Both the position numbers and the translations under genes were made by a program. Below, piece by piece: positions 9,408 to 18,726 of a DNA stretch of 64,000 nt. Source of the DNA: Paenibacillus oryzae (lineage in GTDB: Bacteria; Bacillota; Bacilli; Paenibacillales; Paenibacillaceae). The notes under the pieces were generated by a model. It saw nothing but the letters and a program-made list of their open reading frames with translations, did not search any database and was not told the DNA's origin. Positions within the stretch are counted from its first letter, which is position 1; each line of letters begins with the position of its first letter. Where the stretch lies: positions 186,001-250,000 of the forward strand of contig NZ_LYPA01000065.1 of NCBI RefSeq assembly GCF_001675045.1. The letters run 5' to 3'.

Positions 9408-11278
9408 GTCTGAAAGCTGCGGGTGCTTTTTTTGGAAATCTCAGAATGGAGCGCAAGCTGTTTCTAGTTTTTCTGCTGCTAACGGCGCTCCCGCTAACCT
9501 TTATCGGTTATATAACCTACAACAACTATTCCCGCTCGCTGGAGGAAAAAACGATTCTGTTTTCCACCAATATGCTGGACAGCATGATGATTCGGATAGA
9601 CGATTACATCGAGGATATGGTGCGTATCTCCTCCGTACCGGCCTATCAGGATGAAATCAGGCAAAACCTGATGCGTTCCAACCGCTATTACGAGCAGCGT
9701 GGGATGTCGGACGGCCAATCCGGCAGCGAGTCCATACCGGACGAGTTTAATTTGCTCCTGTCGATTCAACGCGGCATCGAAGGTAATATTTCGTTTATTA
9801 ATGGGATCAAGCGGGGAGCCAACTCCGTTTACATTTTTGACCAATACGGCAATGTTTATTACGCGGCCTCAAGCGTCGGCGTCCGGCTTAATCTGAAGGA
9901 CAGCTATCGCCTTTGGCTGGATAGCGCGGAGGATTCCAGCGGCGAAGCCAGGCTGATCAGCACTCAGCGGTACATCAGCAATTTGCAAAGCGAAAAGCAT
10001 GCGTTTACCGTCGTGCGCAAAATTTTCGATAAATCGCTGCGGCCCATCGGACTGATTGCGGTTGACGCCAATATGAGCGTCATTGAAGACGGCATAAGGG
10101 AATTGGACGCCGTCACCAAAGGCAGCTCTTTTATCGTAGACGAAGAAGGGATGGTTGTATACGACAGCAACTCTGCCATTATGGCTACCAGCATGTCGCA
10201 GGATTATGCCTTCAGGATGGCGGCAGGGGAAAAAGGCAGCTTTTACGGGGAGAAGGATGGTGTCAAACGATTGTATATGTATTCTACCTCGCCCAACACG
10301 AAGTGGAAGGTCATTACATCCATTCCCGTAAGCGAGCTGACCCGCGATGCGGTGCTGGTGCGCAATGTGACCTGGGCCGCAATGATCGTAACGCTGCTTG
10401 TTGCCATGCTCATTTCCTTTTTTATGGCCTATGCGCTGACCAATCCGCTGCGCAAGCTGATGCGCCTGATGAAGAGCGTGCGTGAAGGCGATCTGGACGT
10501 GCAATTTCAGGTGAAATACCGTGATGAAATTGGACAGCTGGGCAATCAGTTTAACCGGATGATCGGACATATTGGTCAATTAATCCGGGACATTTACCAT
10601 ATGGAGACCAAAAAGAAAGAAGCGGAGCTGCAGGCGCTGCAAAATCAGATTAATCCGCATTTTATGTACAATACGCTGGAATCGATCCGAATGACCGCGG
10701 AGGTCAACGATGATCAGGACGCTGCGGATATGCTGGAAATTTTGGGAAAGCTGCTGAGGTATGGCATTAGCGATTTGCATGAAGAGGTTACGCTGGGCGA
10801 CGAAGTTCACCATGTACGCAATTACGTGCAGCTCTTGAACTACAGATATCCCGGACGGTTCCGCCTGACGATTGACATCCCCCCGGAGCTGCTCCATTAC
10901 CCGGTCATCAAGCTGGTGCTTCAACCCATTGTGGAAAATGCGGTTTACCACGGAATGGACCCAGAAAAGCCAATCATGATTATAGGAATTGACGGACGCC
11001 GTGACGGACAAGTGGTCGTGTTGACTATGAGCGACGACGGCATCGGAATGGAGCGGGAACGGCTGGATGCGTTAAAAACAGGTTTGCAGGGGGAGCGGTC
11101 TCCGGAAGGCTGGGGCAGCGGTGGCATCGGCCTTCGCAATGTCAACGAGCGGTTGAAGCTGCATTATGAGAGAGGATATTATGAGATGGCTATAAACAGC
11201 CGTCCCGGTGAAGGCACGGTTATTACTCTGAGGCTGCCGTTGTATGATGGTGTTGGGGAAGAGGAGGACAAGGCGTGA
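9404..11278 (+). CDS. YesM-type sensor histidine kinase
   Basis: A 624-aa membrane kinase of the LytS/YesM class. It has one helix near residues 20-40, a large extracellular double-Cache-type domain to about 320, a second helix (about 323-345), a HAMP domain (to about 400), a His_kinase domain with the phospho-acceptor in NQINPHFMYNTLE (His419) and an ATPase domain with the N-box (LVLQPIVENAVYHG) and a G-rich lid. Such kinases sense carbohydrates and signal to AraC-type response regulators. None is adjacent; the matching YesN-type regulator is at 22026. The ATG overlaps the stop of the dehydrogenase remnant, and translation probably depends on coupling to it. An alternative ATG at 9446 has only a weak site. 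Confidence 0.9.
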   Translation: MSLKAAGAFFGNLRMERKLFLVFLLLTALPLTFIGYITYNNYSRSLEEKTILFSTNMLDSMMIRIDDYIEDMVRISSVPAYQDEIRQNLMRSNRYYEQRGMSDGQSGSESIPDEFNLLLSIQRGIEGNISFINGIKRGANSVYIFDQYGNVYYAASSVGVRLNLKDSYRLWLDSAEDSSGEARLISTQRYISNLQSEKHAFTVVRKIFDKSLRPIGLIAVDANMSVIEDGIRELDAVTKGSSFIVDEEGMVVYDSNSAIMATSMSQDYAFRMAAGEKGSFYGEKDGVKRLYMYSTSPNTKWKVITSIPVSELTRDAVLVRNVTWAAMIVTLLVAMLISFFMAYALTNPLRKLMRLMKSVREGDLDVQFQVKYRDEIGQLGNQFNRMIGHIGQLIRDIYHMETKKKEAELQALQNQINPHFMYNTLESIRMTAEVNDDQDAADMLEILGKLLRYGISDLHEEVTLGDEVHHVRNYVQLLNYRYPGRFRLTIDIPPELLHYPVIKLVLQPIVENAVYHGMDPEKPIMIIGIDGRRDGQVVVLTMSDDGIGMERERLDALKTGLQGERSPEGWGSGGIGLRNVNERLKLHYERGYYEMAINSRPGEGTVITLRLPLYDGVGEEEDKA

Positions 11279-12555
11279 GGAGCAAGTGGATAATCGGTTT
11301 GTTAATTGCCGCAATGTTGGCGCTACTGGGGGGATGTCTTTCTCCGCCGAATGCCGAAGCTCCGTCCGCACCTCCCGCCGGCGATGGTGGCGGCAAGGAA
11401 CGGCAGCTGGTCGTGTTGACCAATCGCGTCGATTTGATCGATAACGGGGTTTTTGGACAATACGCCCGGCGTTTTGAGGAATTGCATCCCGGGGTAACCG
11501 TCCAGTTTGAGGGCTTGGTCAACTATACCAGCGATATCATGCTGCGGCTTTCGACGCGGACGCAAGGCGATGTGCTGCTGCTGCCCAATAATTTGAAAAA
11601 CGAGGATTTATCCCGCTATTTTGAACCGCTGCAGGAGGACATTTTTTACGACGTGCGGTTTGCGGATTTTAAAGCGCATGATGGTTTGCGCTACGGCATT
11701 GCGGCAGGGGCGTCTACAACGGGCATCGTTTATAATAAAAAGGCGTTTGCCGATGCTGGCATACGGGAAGCGCCAACCACGCTGGATCAGTTTTTTGAAG
11801 CGTGCAGACGTCTGAAGGAAGCCGGTATTGTGCCGGTTTATCTCAATTACGGCGCGCAATGGCCGCTGATGATTTGGGGCGAAGACCTGGTCAGCTATAT
11901 GTCGGGCGACCCGGAGTATTTGAACAAAATGGCCTTTAGCGACGAGCCCTGGAGCCTTGACAATGCCTGGGGCGAAGCTATTATGATCGTACGGACATTG
12001 ATTGAGCAAGGCTATGTCGAAGAATCGCTGATGTCCAATCAGTGGGAGATTAGCAAAACCGAGCTGGCCGCTGGACGTGCGGGCATGTATCTGATGGGCA
12101 ACTGGGTCATTAACCAGGTCCTCGCCGCGGGAGCGGATTCCCAGGATATCGGATTTTTCCCGTTTCCGTATGACAATGAGCCTGTCCGCCATGCTCCGCT
12201 TAGCCCGGATTGGTTTGTCGGCATCAGCCGGTTCAGCAGTGAAAAAGAGCTGGCGGCGGAATGGGTGCAATTTTTTGTGCATGATTCCGGTTATGTCGAT
12301 GATTCAGGCTTTTTGCCCGTTGAGGAGAGCAAGCAGTCATCGCTGCCGCAGCTGGAGCAATTTCTGTCGTTTCGGCCTATATTTCTCGAAAAGAGCGTGC
12401 CTAGCGACAAATTGCTGGAGATTGCGGCTTCGGCGCAAATCTCGCTCTGGTCGGGCGAATATATTCAGGAGTGGCTGGCGGAGCCGGAGCTGGATAAGGT
12501 TTTTGATGAATATAACAGGCGCTGGAAGGAAGCGCGCCATTTGAGCGAAAGCTAG
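11275..12555 (+). CDS. Extracellular sugar-binding lipoprotein, probable partner of the kinase
   Basis: A 426-aa family-1 solute-binding protein with a lipoprotein signal (lipobox LLGGC). The GTG start overlaps the kinase stop and follows GAGGAGG, so the two are cotranslated. It is a clear paralogue of the importer's binding protein at 18757: both share GIVYNKKAF, GNWVINQV, DIGFFPFP and a PDWF segment in the same order. No permease genes lie beside it; a LacI regulator follows instead. This context suggests it presents the ligand to the extracellular domain of the kinase rather than serving transport, although sharing the distant permeases is also possible. Confidence 0.88.
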   Translation: MRSKWIIGLLIAAMLALLGGCLSPPNAEAPSAPPAGDGGGKERQLVVLTNRVDLIDNGVFGQYARRFEELHPGVTVQFEGLVNYTSDIMLRLSTRTQGDVLLLPNNLKNEDLSRYFEPLQEDIFYDVRFADFKAHDGLRYGIAAGASTTGIVYNKKAFADAGIREAPTTLDQFFEACRRLKEAGIVPVYLNYGAQWPLMIWGEDLVSYMSGDPEYLNKMAFSDEPWSLDNAWGEAIMIVRTLIEQGYVEESLMSNQWEISKTELAAGRAGMYLMGNWVINQVLAAGADSQDIGFFPFPYDNEPVRHAPLSPDWFVGISRFSSEKELAAEWVQFFVHDSGYVDDSGFLPVEESKQSSLPQLEQFLSFRPIFLEKSVPSDKLLEIAASAQISLWSGEYIQEWLAEPELDKVFDEYNRRWKEARHLSES

Positions 12556-12572
12556 AGGAGTAGAGAAGGCTT

Positions 12573-13658
12573 ATGTCCAAAAAAGTAACGATGCAGCAAA
12601 TCGCTGATTCGCTTGGCGTTTCAAAATTCGTTGTGTCCAAAGCGTTGTCCGGCAAAGACGGCGTAAGCGAGGCGACAAGAGAGCGAGTCATACAAGCGGC
12701 GTCACAGCTGGGTTATTTTACGCAAAAAAATGCCTATATGAAATCGCTCAAGCTGGAGGCGTTGCCCAAGGTGCCTAAAGCGAAGCGCCAGTCCGTGCTG
12801 GTCCTGATGCCCAACATCCGTTTTCAGACGAAGGATTCGCTTTATTGGGGCCGTATTTTGGATGGTATCACTTCACGGCTGGAGGAAGACGGTTACGGGA
12901 TGGTGATCGTTTCGGAGCAAAGCGTGGAGCATTTGGTTCATTTCCTGAATCCAAACGGCATATTGGGGCTGATCGGGGTGGGTGAAATTTCTACGCCGCT
13001 TCTGCTTGAGGTTCACCGGATCGGCATGCCGATGGTGCTCGTGGATCATGAGGATCACCTGATTCCAAGCGATACGATTTTTGCCAACAACCATGAAAGC
13101 ATGTACCGTTTGACCAAACATTTAATCGGCATCGGGCACAAAGCGCTGGCGTTTATTGGCGATACCCGGTATTCCCGTAGCTTCTACGACCGCTTTTTGG
13201 GGTTTCGCTGCGCGATGGAAGAGGCTGGGCTGTGGAATGGAGCTGTTCCCGGCAGCGGGCAATCCATGAAGGAGCAGCTTCTGGAAGCGCAAGGACTGGA
13301 GCAGGGGCAATTTCAGGAGCGGGTGTTAAAATGGGCGAAGGAGCTGCAGCTAAAGGGATCTCTGCCTACCGCGCTGGTTTGCGCCAACGATACGATAGCA
13401 ATCGGAGCTGCTTTGGCCATGGAGAGCCTTGGTTTGGCCGTTCCCGACGATATATCCCTTACCGGATTCGACAACATAGATGATGCGTACCGCTACAAGC
13501 CCGCGCTTACAACGGTTCATGTACCCAAGGAAAACCTGGGGCGGCGGGCCGTGCAGAGGCTTTTGGAAAGAATTGAAGCCAAGGATGCGCCGCTGGAAAA
13601 AATATTGCTCGCCAGCGAGCTGCTCTACCGCGGCACAACAGCGCGGGCGAAGGATTGA
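12573..13658 (+). CDS. LacI-family transcriptional regulator
   Basis: A 361-aa LacI/GalR repressor. The N-terminal helix-turn-helix is clear (TMQQIADSLGVSKFVVSKAL) with the hinge helix after it, and the rest is a periplasmic-binding-protein-like sugar domain ending in the usual TTVHVPKENLGRRAVQRL region. It lies 17 bases after the binding-protein gene and ends the kinase operon. It most likely controls the surrounding mannan genes, with a manno-oligosaccharide or breakdown product as inducer; the operator is not identified here. The ATG is preceded by GAGGAGTAGAGAAGG. Confidence 0.92.
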   Translation: MSKKVTMQQIADSLGVSKFVVSKALSGKDGVSEATRERVIQAASQLGYFTQKNAYMKSLKLEALPKVPKAKRQSVLVLMPNIRFQTKDSLYWGRILDGITSRLEEDGYGMVIVSEQSVEHLVHFLNPNGILGLIGVGEISTPLLLEVHRIGMPMVLVDHEDHLIPSDTIFANNHESMYRLTKHLIGIGHKALAFIGDTRYSRSFYDRFLGFRCAMEEAGLWNGAVPGSGQSMKEQLLEAQGLEQGQFQERVLKWAKELQLKGSLPTALVCANDTIAIGAALAMESLGLAVPDDISLTGFDNIDDAYRYKPALTTVHVPKENLGRRAVQRLLERIEAKDAPLEKILLASELLYRGTTARAKD

Positions 13659-13692
13659 ATTCGTTGCCCTTTAGCGCAATGGAGGGAAGTGA

Positions 13693-13914
13693 GGGGCTGT
13701 CCGAAAAGTCTACTTCGGTGAATAAATATTCAGCAAAACCGGCACCTGCAGGAAAAGGGTGTCTTGGAAGCTCAAACATTTTTGTCGGCTTTATTTTGAT
13801 CCTATTTTGCAGTGGATAAAAACCGACAAAAAAACTCGCCCTCAAGACACCCTTTCCCCTCCGGTCCTCTCTGCTGAATATTTATTCGTTTCACGTGACT
13901 TTTCGGACAGCCCC
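13693..13914. mobile_element. MITE-like palindromic element (222 bp, 18-bp perfect terminal inverted repeats)
   Basis: The ends are perfect inverted copies of GGGGCTGTCCGAAAAGTC (13693-13710 and 13897-13914). Further matching arms lie inside: GAATAAATATTCAGCA with TGCTGAATATTTATTC, AAAGGGTGTCTTG with CAAGACACCCTTT, and a TTGTCGG/CCGACAA pair near the centre, so the whole element folds back on itself. The end sequence resembles terminal repeats of IS1182-type insertion sequences, which suggests non-autonomous mobilisation; that family link is from memory and untested. No transposase is encoded and no clear target duplication was seen. It sits between the 3' ends of convergent genes. Confidence 0.75.
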
Positions 13915-13927
13915 CTTTATATTTACA

Positions 13928-14806
13928 TCAAACCTCGAATTGCAGATTTTGTGGTTCTGAAGGCAAATTGTCGTTTTCCTGAAAGTTCCCTGTGACGGGG
14001 ATGTCCGTGCCGACCTCTTCAAATTGGCAATCATCTATCCATACCGTGCCTGTCCCTGTCATCAGAATGCCAATGCAGATGATTTCCGCCTCCTTCGGCA
14101 CGTCAAGCACGCAGGCGTAATAATTCCAATCTGTCGTTCCTTTAATGGCTCTGTCCTGCATATTGTCGAATGCCAGCATATTTTGTTGATGATCATCAAC
14201 CCTCATCCAGAGTCCTGCCCATCCAGCGACGTTTTCACTTTTTACGAATCCGGAAAAGCGCATGCGTTTTCCTGCAAAGCTTTCGGAACGAAATTGCTGC
14301 ATGAAAGTGCCGAATTGGCCTGCTTGTCCCGCCGTTTCCTCTTTGCTTTCAAAGCGGGCGGATTTCTGGCCTTTGTGATAAACTCGCGTATCCAGAGTTG
14401 CTTGATAGAAGTCGGGATTTGTGCCTGTGATCATCCAGCCGTTAATTTCAGACATGTTGATGTCCTCGCTTTCTTTTAATAAATTTTTCATTTGGGCGCG
14501 ATATTGCGCGGGCGGCAGAGCGTATATGCTTTTAAAGGCTCTAGTGAAGGCTTCCTGGCTTTCAAAATTGAAGTATAGCGCGATGTCCAGGATACGTTCA
14601 TTCGTATAAAGAAGCATTTGGGCGGATGAGCTGATTCTTCGGTAACGAATGTAATCAATCAAGCTTTTTCCGACGTATTTCTTGAATATTCGGTGGAAAT
14701 GAAACTTGGAAAACCCCGCTTCTTTCGAAACGTACTCCAAGCTTAAGGGCTTATCCAAATGATTCTCAATAAATTCAATGCTTTTGTGGATAACATCGTA
14801 ATACAG
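13928..14806 (-). CDS. AraC-family regulator with C-terminal carbohydrate-binding-like domain
   Basis: The N-terminal 100 residues are an AraC DNA-binding domain (two helix-turn-helices: LEYVSKEAGFSKFHFHRIFK and the ILDIALYFNFESQEAFTRAF unit). The remaining half looks like a beta-rich jelly-roll domain ending in VWIDDCQFEEVG, as in carbohydrate-binding modules. The start is unusual: a perfect AAAGGAGG (14815-14822) is followed after eight bases by an in-frame CTG (14804-14806), giving the family-typical opening YYDVIHKSIEFIE. The frame is open up to an ATG at 14908, but that start has no ribosome site and the extra segment contains promoter-like sequence. It probably regulates the adjacent mannan operon. 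Confidence 0.8.
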   Translation of the reverse strand: MYYDVIHKSIEFIENHLDKPLSLEYVSKEAGFSKFHFHRIFKKYVGKSLIDYIRYRRISSSAQMLLYTNERILDIALYFNFESQEAFTRAFKSIYALPPAQYRAQMKNLLKESEDINMSEINGWMITGTNPDFYQATLDTRVYHKGQKSARFESKEETAGQAGQFGTFMQQFRSESFAGKRMRFSGFVKSENVAGWAGLWMRVDDHQQNMLAFDNMQDRAIKGTTDWNYYACVLDVPKEAEIICIGILMTGTGTVWIDDCQFEEVGTDIPVTGNFQENDNLPSEPQNLQFEV

Positions 14807-15001
14807 ATGTGCAACCTCCTTTCGGTTAAATTTAGTATACAATACCGGTATATAAGGAAATTTGATCGATCTTGCTTTTAAAGATAAGTTCAGCTGGATG
14901 AGTTGCATTCGTCCGATAAAACAGCCAAGGCCGCCCTTCCATCTTTAATCGGAGAGGCGGCCTTGGCCACATATCAGCAGTATTTTGAACGAAACGGCTC
15001 T

Positions 15002-16171
15002 TTACAGCCCCAGATTGCGGTTGATCAGCTCTATGCGCTGCTGGACGCAGAGATAGGAGCGGAGCGGGTCGGACGGCGTGCCGAGTACATAATCAAGCAA
15101 TCTGTCGACCGTGCTTGTTGCGACATGGCAGCGGGTATCGGAGGAAGCATAATAGATGTAAACCTCGCCGTTTTCCAGCGCAACGGCTCCGTTGCAGAAT
15201 ACGACATTGGATACATCGCCGATACGCTCTTCGCCTTCCGGGGCGATCAGGTGGCCGCCTGGACTGGCGATAACCTTTTGCGGCTCGTTCAAATCGGTCA
15301 GGAATGCGTAGAGCACATACCGCAGGCCTGCTGCTGTATTGCGAACGCCGTGAGCGATGTGCAGCCAGCCTTTGTCCGTTTTGATGGGAGCCGGGCCCTG
15401 GCCGTTTTTCACTTCCTTGATGGTGTGGTAATAACGCTCGTCAATGATGATTTCTTGTTTAATGACCGCATTTTCGATGGTGTCCGACAAGCCCCAGCCG
15501 ATGCCTCCGCCCGATCCTGTATCGATAAAGCCGTCTTGGGGGCGCGTATAAAAAGCGTATTTGCCGTCAATAAATTCCGGATGCAACACGACATTGCGCT
15601 GCTGGTTGGAGGCTGTTTTCAGGTCGGCAAGACGCTCCCATTGCTTCAAATCCTTCGTTCGCGCGATGCCGCATTGCGCAACCGCGCTGGACAAGTCGCC
15701 GCGAGGCGCGTCAGGGTCCTTGCGCTCTGTGCAGAAAAGGCCATAAATCCAGCCGTCCTCATGCTGAACGAGACGCATGTCGTATACATTGACGTCTGGC
15801 TCTTCCGTTTCCGGCAAAACGACTGGGCGATCCCAGAAACGGAATCCTTCTGTTCCATTTTTGCTTTCGGCAATGGCAAAAAACGATTTGCGGTCATTGC
15901 CTTCGACGCGGGCGACCAGATAAAAGCTGCCGTTCAAATAAATAGCGCCCGGATTAAACACGCAATTGACGCCAAGCCGCTCCATAAAGTAAGGATTGGT
16001 TGCCGGGTTAAAATCGTATTTCCAATGCAGGGGAGCATGAGCCGCTGTTAATACGGGATGTTCGTATCGTTCATAAATGCCGTTGCCAAGGCGCTCGGCG
16101 GTATTGGGGCGGGCGACAAGCGCTTCATATTGCTCCGTTAATTGCTCCTTGCGTTGTTCGAAAATCGTCAT
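15002..16171 (-). CDS. GH130 mannosyl-glucose phosphorylase
   Basis: A 389-aa five-bladed-propeller enzyme of glycoside hydrolase family 130. It matches 4-O-beta-D-mannosyl-D-glucose phosphorylase in length and features: [27 protein letters not shown], the acid Asp131 in VNVYDMRL, and [10 protein letters not shown]. The reaction is Man-beta-1,4-Glc plus phosphate to mannose-1-phosphate plus glucose, in the cytoplasm. It is the last gene of the minus-strand operon behind the 2-epimerase that makes its substrate, a known pathway pairing. The ATG follows GGGAGG by eight bases. A 108-base gap separates it from the epimerase gene. Confidence 0.9.
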   Translation of the reverse strand: MTIFEQRKEQLTEQYEALVARPNTAERLGNGIYERYEHPVLTAAHAPLHWKYDFNPATNPYFMERLGVNCVFNPGAIYLNGSFYLVARVEGNDRKSFFAIAESKNGTEGFRFWDRPVVLPETEEPDVNVYDMRLVQHEDGWIYGLFCTERKDPDAPRGDLSSAVAQCGIARTKDLKQWERLADLKTASNQQRNVVLHPEFIDGKYAFYTRPQDGFIDTGSGGGIGWGLSDTIENAVIKQEIIIDERYYHTIKEVKNGQGPAPIKTDKGWLHIAHGVRNTAAGLRYVLYAFLTDLNEPQKVIASPGGHLIAPEGEERIGDVSNVVFCNGAVALENGEVYIYYASSDTRCHVATSTVDRLLDYVLGTPSDPLRSYLCVQQRIELINRNLGL

Positions 16172-16279
16172 GCTTACAACCTCCCGAGTGTGTGGTGTGT
16201 AATTTTCAGAGTAATAGCGCCATCTTTCCAGATGCTTTTGCTTATTTATTCTCTTGCTTGTTAGAGCGAATGGCGGACT

Positions 16280-17488
16280 TCAATGAGCGCTGCCGCCGCG
16301 CAGGCGGCCAATCATTTCGAAGCAGGCGCGGCTGTTATGATATGGACATTTCCATGGACTGACTTTTTCGATATTGCCGCTTGGCGAACCGTCCCTCTTG
16401 ACGCTCCAGAGCCATTCGCCGTATTCCGTATCTACCAATTTCGACTCAATAAAATGCCAGGATTTGCGGGCGGCCTCCAAATAGGAGAGGGTCCCGGATA
16501 ATTGATAAGCATTGTAAAAGCCAACCACCGCTTCCGCTTGCGGCCACCAATCCTTGTCCGAGTCCAGCAGCTTTCCAGGCTCCGCTTCGTTGAACAATCC
16601 CCCGTCCTCGTCAACGCCTTCGCGCAATGTGACTTCTGCCATGGCAATGGCTACAGCAACGCTTTCCTCCAGCAGCTCCGGTTCGCCCAATACCTCTGCG
16701 GCTTCATGAATCAGCCAGCTGCCTTCAATATCATGGCCATAGGAAATATGGCTGTTCTGGCTGTTCCATTCCATATCGAAAAAGAGCTTGAAATGATAGG
16801 ATTCGTTATCGACGATATGGCGGAGCATAACGACAATGAGCTCCCGCAGCTTGTCGCGGAGCTCAGGCTCAGGCCAAACCCGATACAGATTGGTATACGC
16901 CTCCAGCACATGAAGATGGGTATTCATCGACTTTTTAGTGTTGAGATCCTTATCGCTCAAGCTGTTTTCGTTCGTTTCGCTCCAATCCCTTGCCGACGCT
17001 TCTATATATCCCTTGTCCACGGGATCATAGCTGTGGCGCTCTAGAACATGGAACAGCTCCACTGCCTTGGTCAAGGCGTCTTCATCGCCGGTTGCCCTGT
17101 AATATTCCGAAAAGGCGTAGATGGCGAAGGCCTGCCCGTAAACCTGCTTTTTGGATGATGTGACAGCTCCCTTATAATCCAGCATCCAATACAGTCCTCC
17201 ATGCTGGGGATCCGTAAAATAGGAGGTAATGTAGCGGTATGCCCGGTCGGCCATCTCCAGATACCGCGAATCCCCGTAAAGACGGAAAGCGGAAGAGAAG
17301 GTCCACAGGATGCGCGTATTCAGCACTAGGCCTTTGTCCGCCTGGCGATTAACGGTCAAATCCCTGCTGATAAAGCCGTAAAATCCGCCGTTTTCCTCGT
17401 CGATGGTATGTTCTAGCCAAAACTGCAGGATGTTATCCTTTAATTCGGCCTCTATTTTGGCCAGCCAATCCTTATTTTGCAGAGTCAC
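16280..17488 (-). CDS. Cellobiose/mannobiose 2-epimerase (AGE family)
   Basis: A 402-aa (alpha/alpha)6-barrel enzyme of the N-acylglucosamine 2-epimerase superfamily. The expected catalytic histidines are present: His191 (MNTHLHVLEAY), His252 (YGHDIEGSWL) and His384 (CPYHNSRACFEM), with WWPQAEAV in between. The size and the Trp-rich pocket fit cellobiose 2-epimerases, which convert beta-1,4-mannobiose to mannosyl-glucose. The next gene encodes the phosphorylase for that product. The GTG start follows GGGAGG by ten bases and overlaps the mannanase gene by 17 bases, so the two are coupled. It acts in the cytoplasm, since no signal peptide is present. Confidence 0.9.
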   Translation of the reverse strand: MTLQNKDWLAKIEAELKDNILQFWLEHTIDEENGGFYGFISRDLTVNRQADKGLVLNTRILWTFSSAFRLYGDSRYLEMADRAYRYITSYFTDPQHGGLYWMLDYKGAVTSSKKQVYGQAFAIYAFSEYYRATGDEDALTKAVELFHVLERHSYDPVDKGYIEASARDWSETNENSLSDKDLNTKKSMNTHLHVLEAYTNLYRVWPEPELRDKLRELIVVMLRHIVDNESYHFKLFFDMEWNSQNSHISYGHDIEGSWLIHEAAEVLGEPELLEESVAVAIAMAEVTLREGVDEDGGLFNEAEPGKLLDSDKDWWPQAEAVVGFYNAYQLSGTLSYLEAARKSWHFIESKLVDTEYGEWLWSVKRDGSPSGNIEKVSPWKCPYHNSRACFEMIGRLRGGSAH

Positions 17489-18449
17489 GGCCGGTCAACC
17501 TCCCTTGCAGCTTGGACTCATAATAGTCCCGAATGACGCTCTCGGCCTCTTTGCCGAACATGCAATAGTCGTCATTGGCGGATGCTTCGTTTTCCTCATA
17601 TAGCTGCGCGGGCCAATCCCATAGCATAAAGCCTCTTACCCAATCCCGCTTATCGCAGCTCTCCAGCATAGCTTCATAAAATTCCCGCTGCGCCGATTGA
17701 CTCGGCCCGCCGATCAAGCCCCAATCATTGGGAAGAAGAGGAGAGCCTTCCCGGCTGGGACAACCAGCCTCCATAAAGAAAAATGGTTTGTTCCACTTCT
17801 CCGTCACCGCCTGAATCCGGTCGAGCTGCCGTTCCCAGTCGTGAATCGGGTAATAGCCGCTGGAGGCAATCATATCGACGGCGTCCCACCAGCCAACATT
17901 GTCCTCCTGGTACTTGTCGCAATTGTAAGTGACGATGCCGCCGTAGATCGCTCTGACCTTGGCGATAAGCTCGCGCCACTCCTTTTCCCTGCGATCGGTC
18001 TGGACCATTTCGCAGCCGATACATAACATTTCGCAGCCGCTTTGCTCCGCTATGGCGGCATAATGCAGAATAAATGCGGTGTAGGAGGCGAACCAGTCGC
18101 TCCATTTGGGCTCGCAAGGCACATCCTTGTCAAAAAAATTGATATGGGCCCGCTATGTGCCGTTAGCGCAATTGACGACTGGCTTCAAGCAGACGTTAAG
18201 CCCCAGCTGCTTCGCTTTGGCGATAGCCGCGATTACCTCGTCGTCTGTGACGGTAGGATGTTCGCGGAAGCGGATTTCGGTTGCTTGCGGATGATCCTGA
18301 AGCGCGGCAAAGGTGATGGCGGTCCAGTTAACGGAAAGCCGGGATGCCATAAGCTCCATGGACTTCTCCGCTTTCTCGCCCCTCCAGGTCCCCCGAACGC
18401 CGGTCCATCCCCAGGTCATGCCGGCGATATAAGGAAAGTGCTGTATCAT
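17472..18449 (-). pseudogene. GH113 beta-mannanase interrupted by an in-frame amber codon
   Basis: Read from ATG 18449 (GGAGG ten bases before), the frame encodes a 325-residue glycosidase matching family GH113, whose members are about 320 aa. It has an N-terminal AGMTWGWTG segment, the acid/base Glu147 (IGCEMV) and the nucleophile Glu227 (FFFMEAG). These are 80 residues apart, as in the Alicyclobacillus enzyme (151 and 231). Codon 99 (18153-18155) is TAG between NCANGT and RAHINFFD. The frame continues unchanged on both sides, so a single TGG-to-TAG change explains it. The product would be cut to 98 residues without both catalytic Glu unless the stop is suppressed or is a sequencing error. 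It is first gene of the minus-strand operon. Confidence 0.82.
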
Positions 18450-18624
18450 TTTTGGGTTTCCTCCTATTTTGTTATTAATAATAAATGTCTTGTTATATAA
18501 CAAATTAACACCACTGCTAACGGTTTGGCAATAGCTTTGGATTATTTCACAAAAGGATCATAGAGCGGGGACACCAAAAGGATATTTTACACAATAAATA
18601 GTTTAAAAAATGAGCTTTTTCGTC

Positions 18625-18640
18625 ATGATAACGATTTCAA
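18625..18640. promoter_or_regulatory. Catabolite-responsive element (cre) for CcpA
   Basis: ATGATAACGATTTCAA matches every position of the cre consensus WTGNNARCGNWWWCAW. It lies between the divergent mannan operons, where CcpA bound to HPr-Ser-P could repress both when better sugars are present. A LacI-family operator of the local regulator would look similar and cannot be excluded. Confidence 0.65.
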
Positions 18641-18695
18641 TTTCATGTCATTTGAGGACCAGAAATGATAGCAGAAACCATTTTTCTCAATCGTG

Positions 18696-18707
18696 AACTG
18701 GAGTAAA
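18696..18707 (+). promoter_or_regulatory. 12-base motif, copy 1 (upstream of importer operon)
   Basis: AACTGGAGTAAA, 49 bases before the binding-protein start. The same 12 bases occur at 21978-21989 upstream of the response-regulator gene. It could be a binding site of that regulator, or promoter-proximal sequence shared by duplication. Confidence 0.35.
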
Positions 18708-18726
18708 CTAAAAATGAAAACGGAAC

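Noticed and set aside
14903-16051. A 382-codon open frame antisense to the GH130 gene
   Set aside because: It mirrors a clear family-130 enzyme on the other strand and its product looks like no protein family.
17472-18503. A frameshift splitting the GH113 gene into two genes
   Set aside because: Both parts are in the same reading frame and are separated only by one TAG codon, so it is a nonsense change and not two genes.
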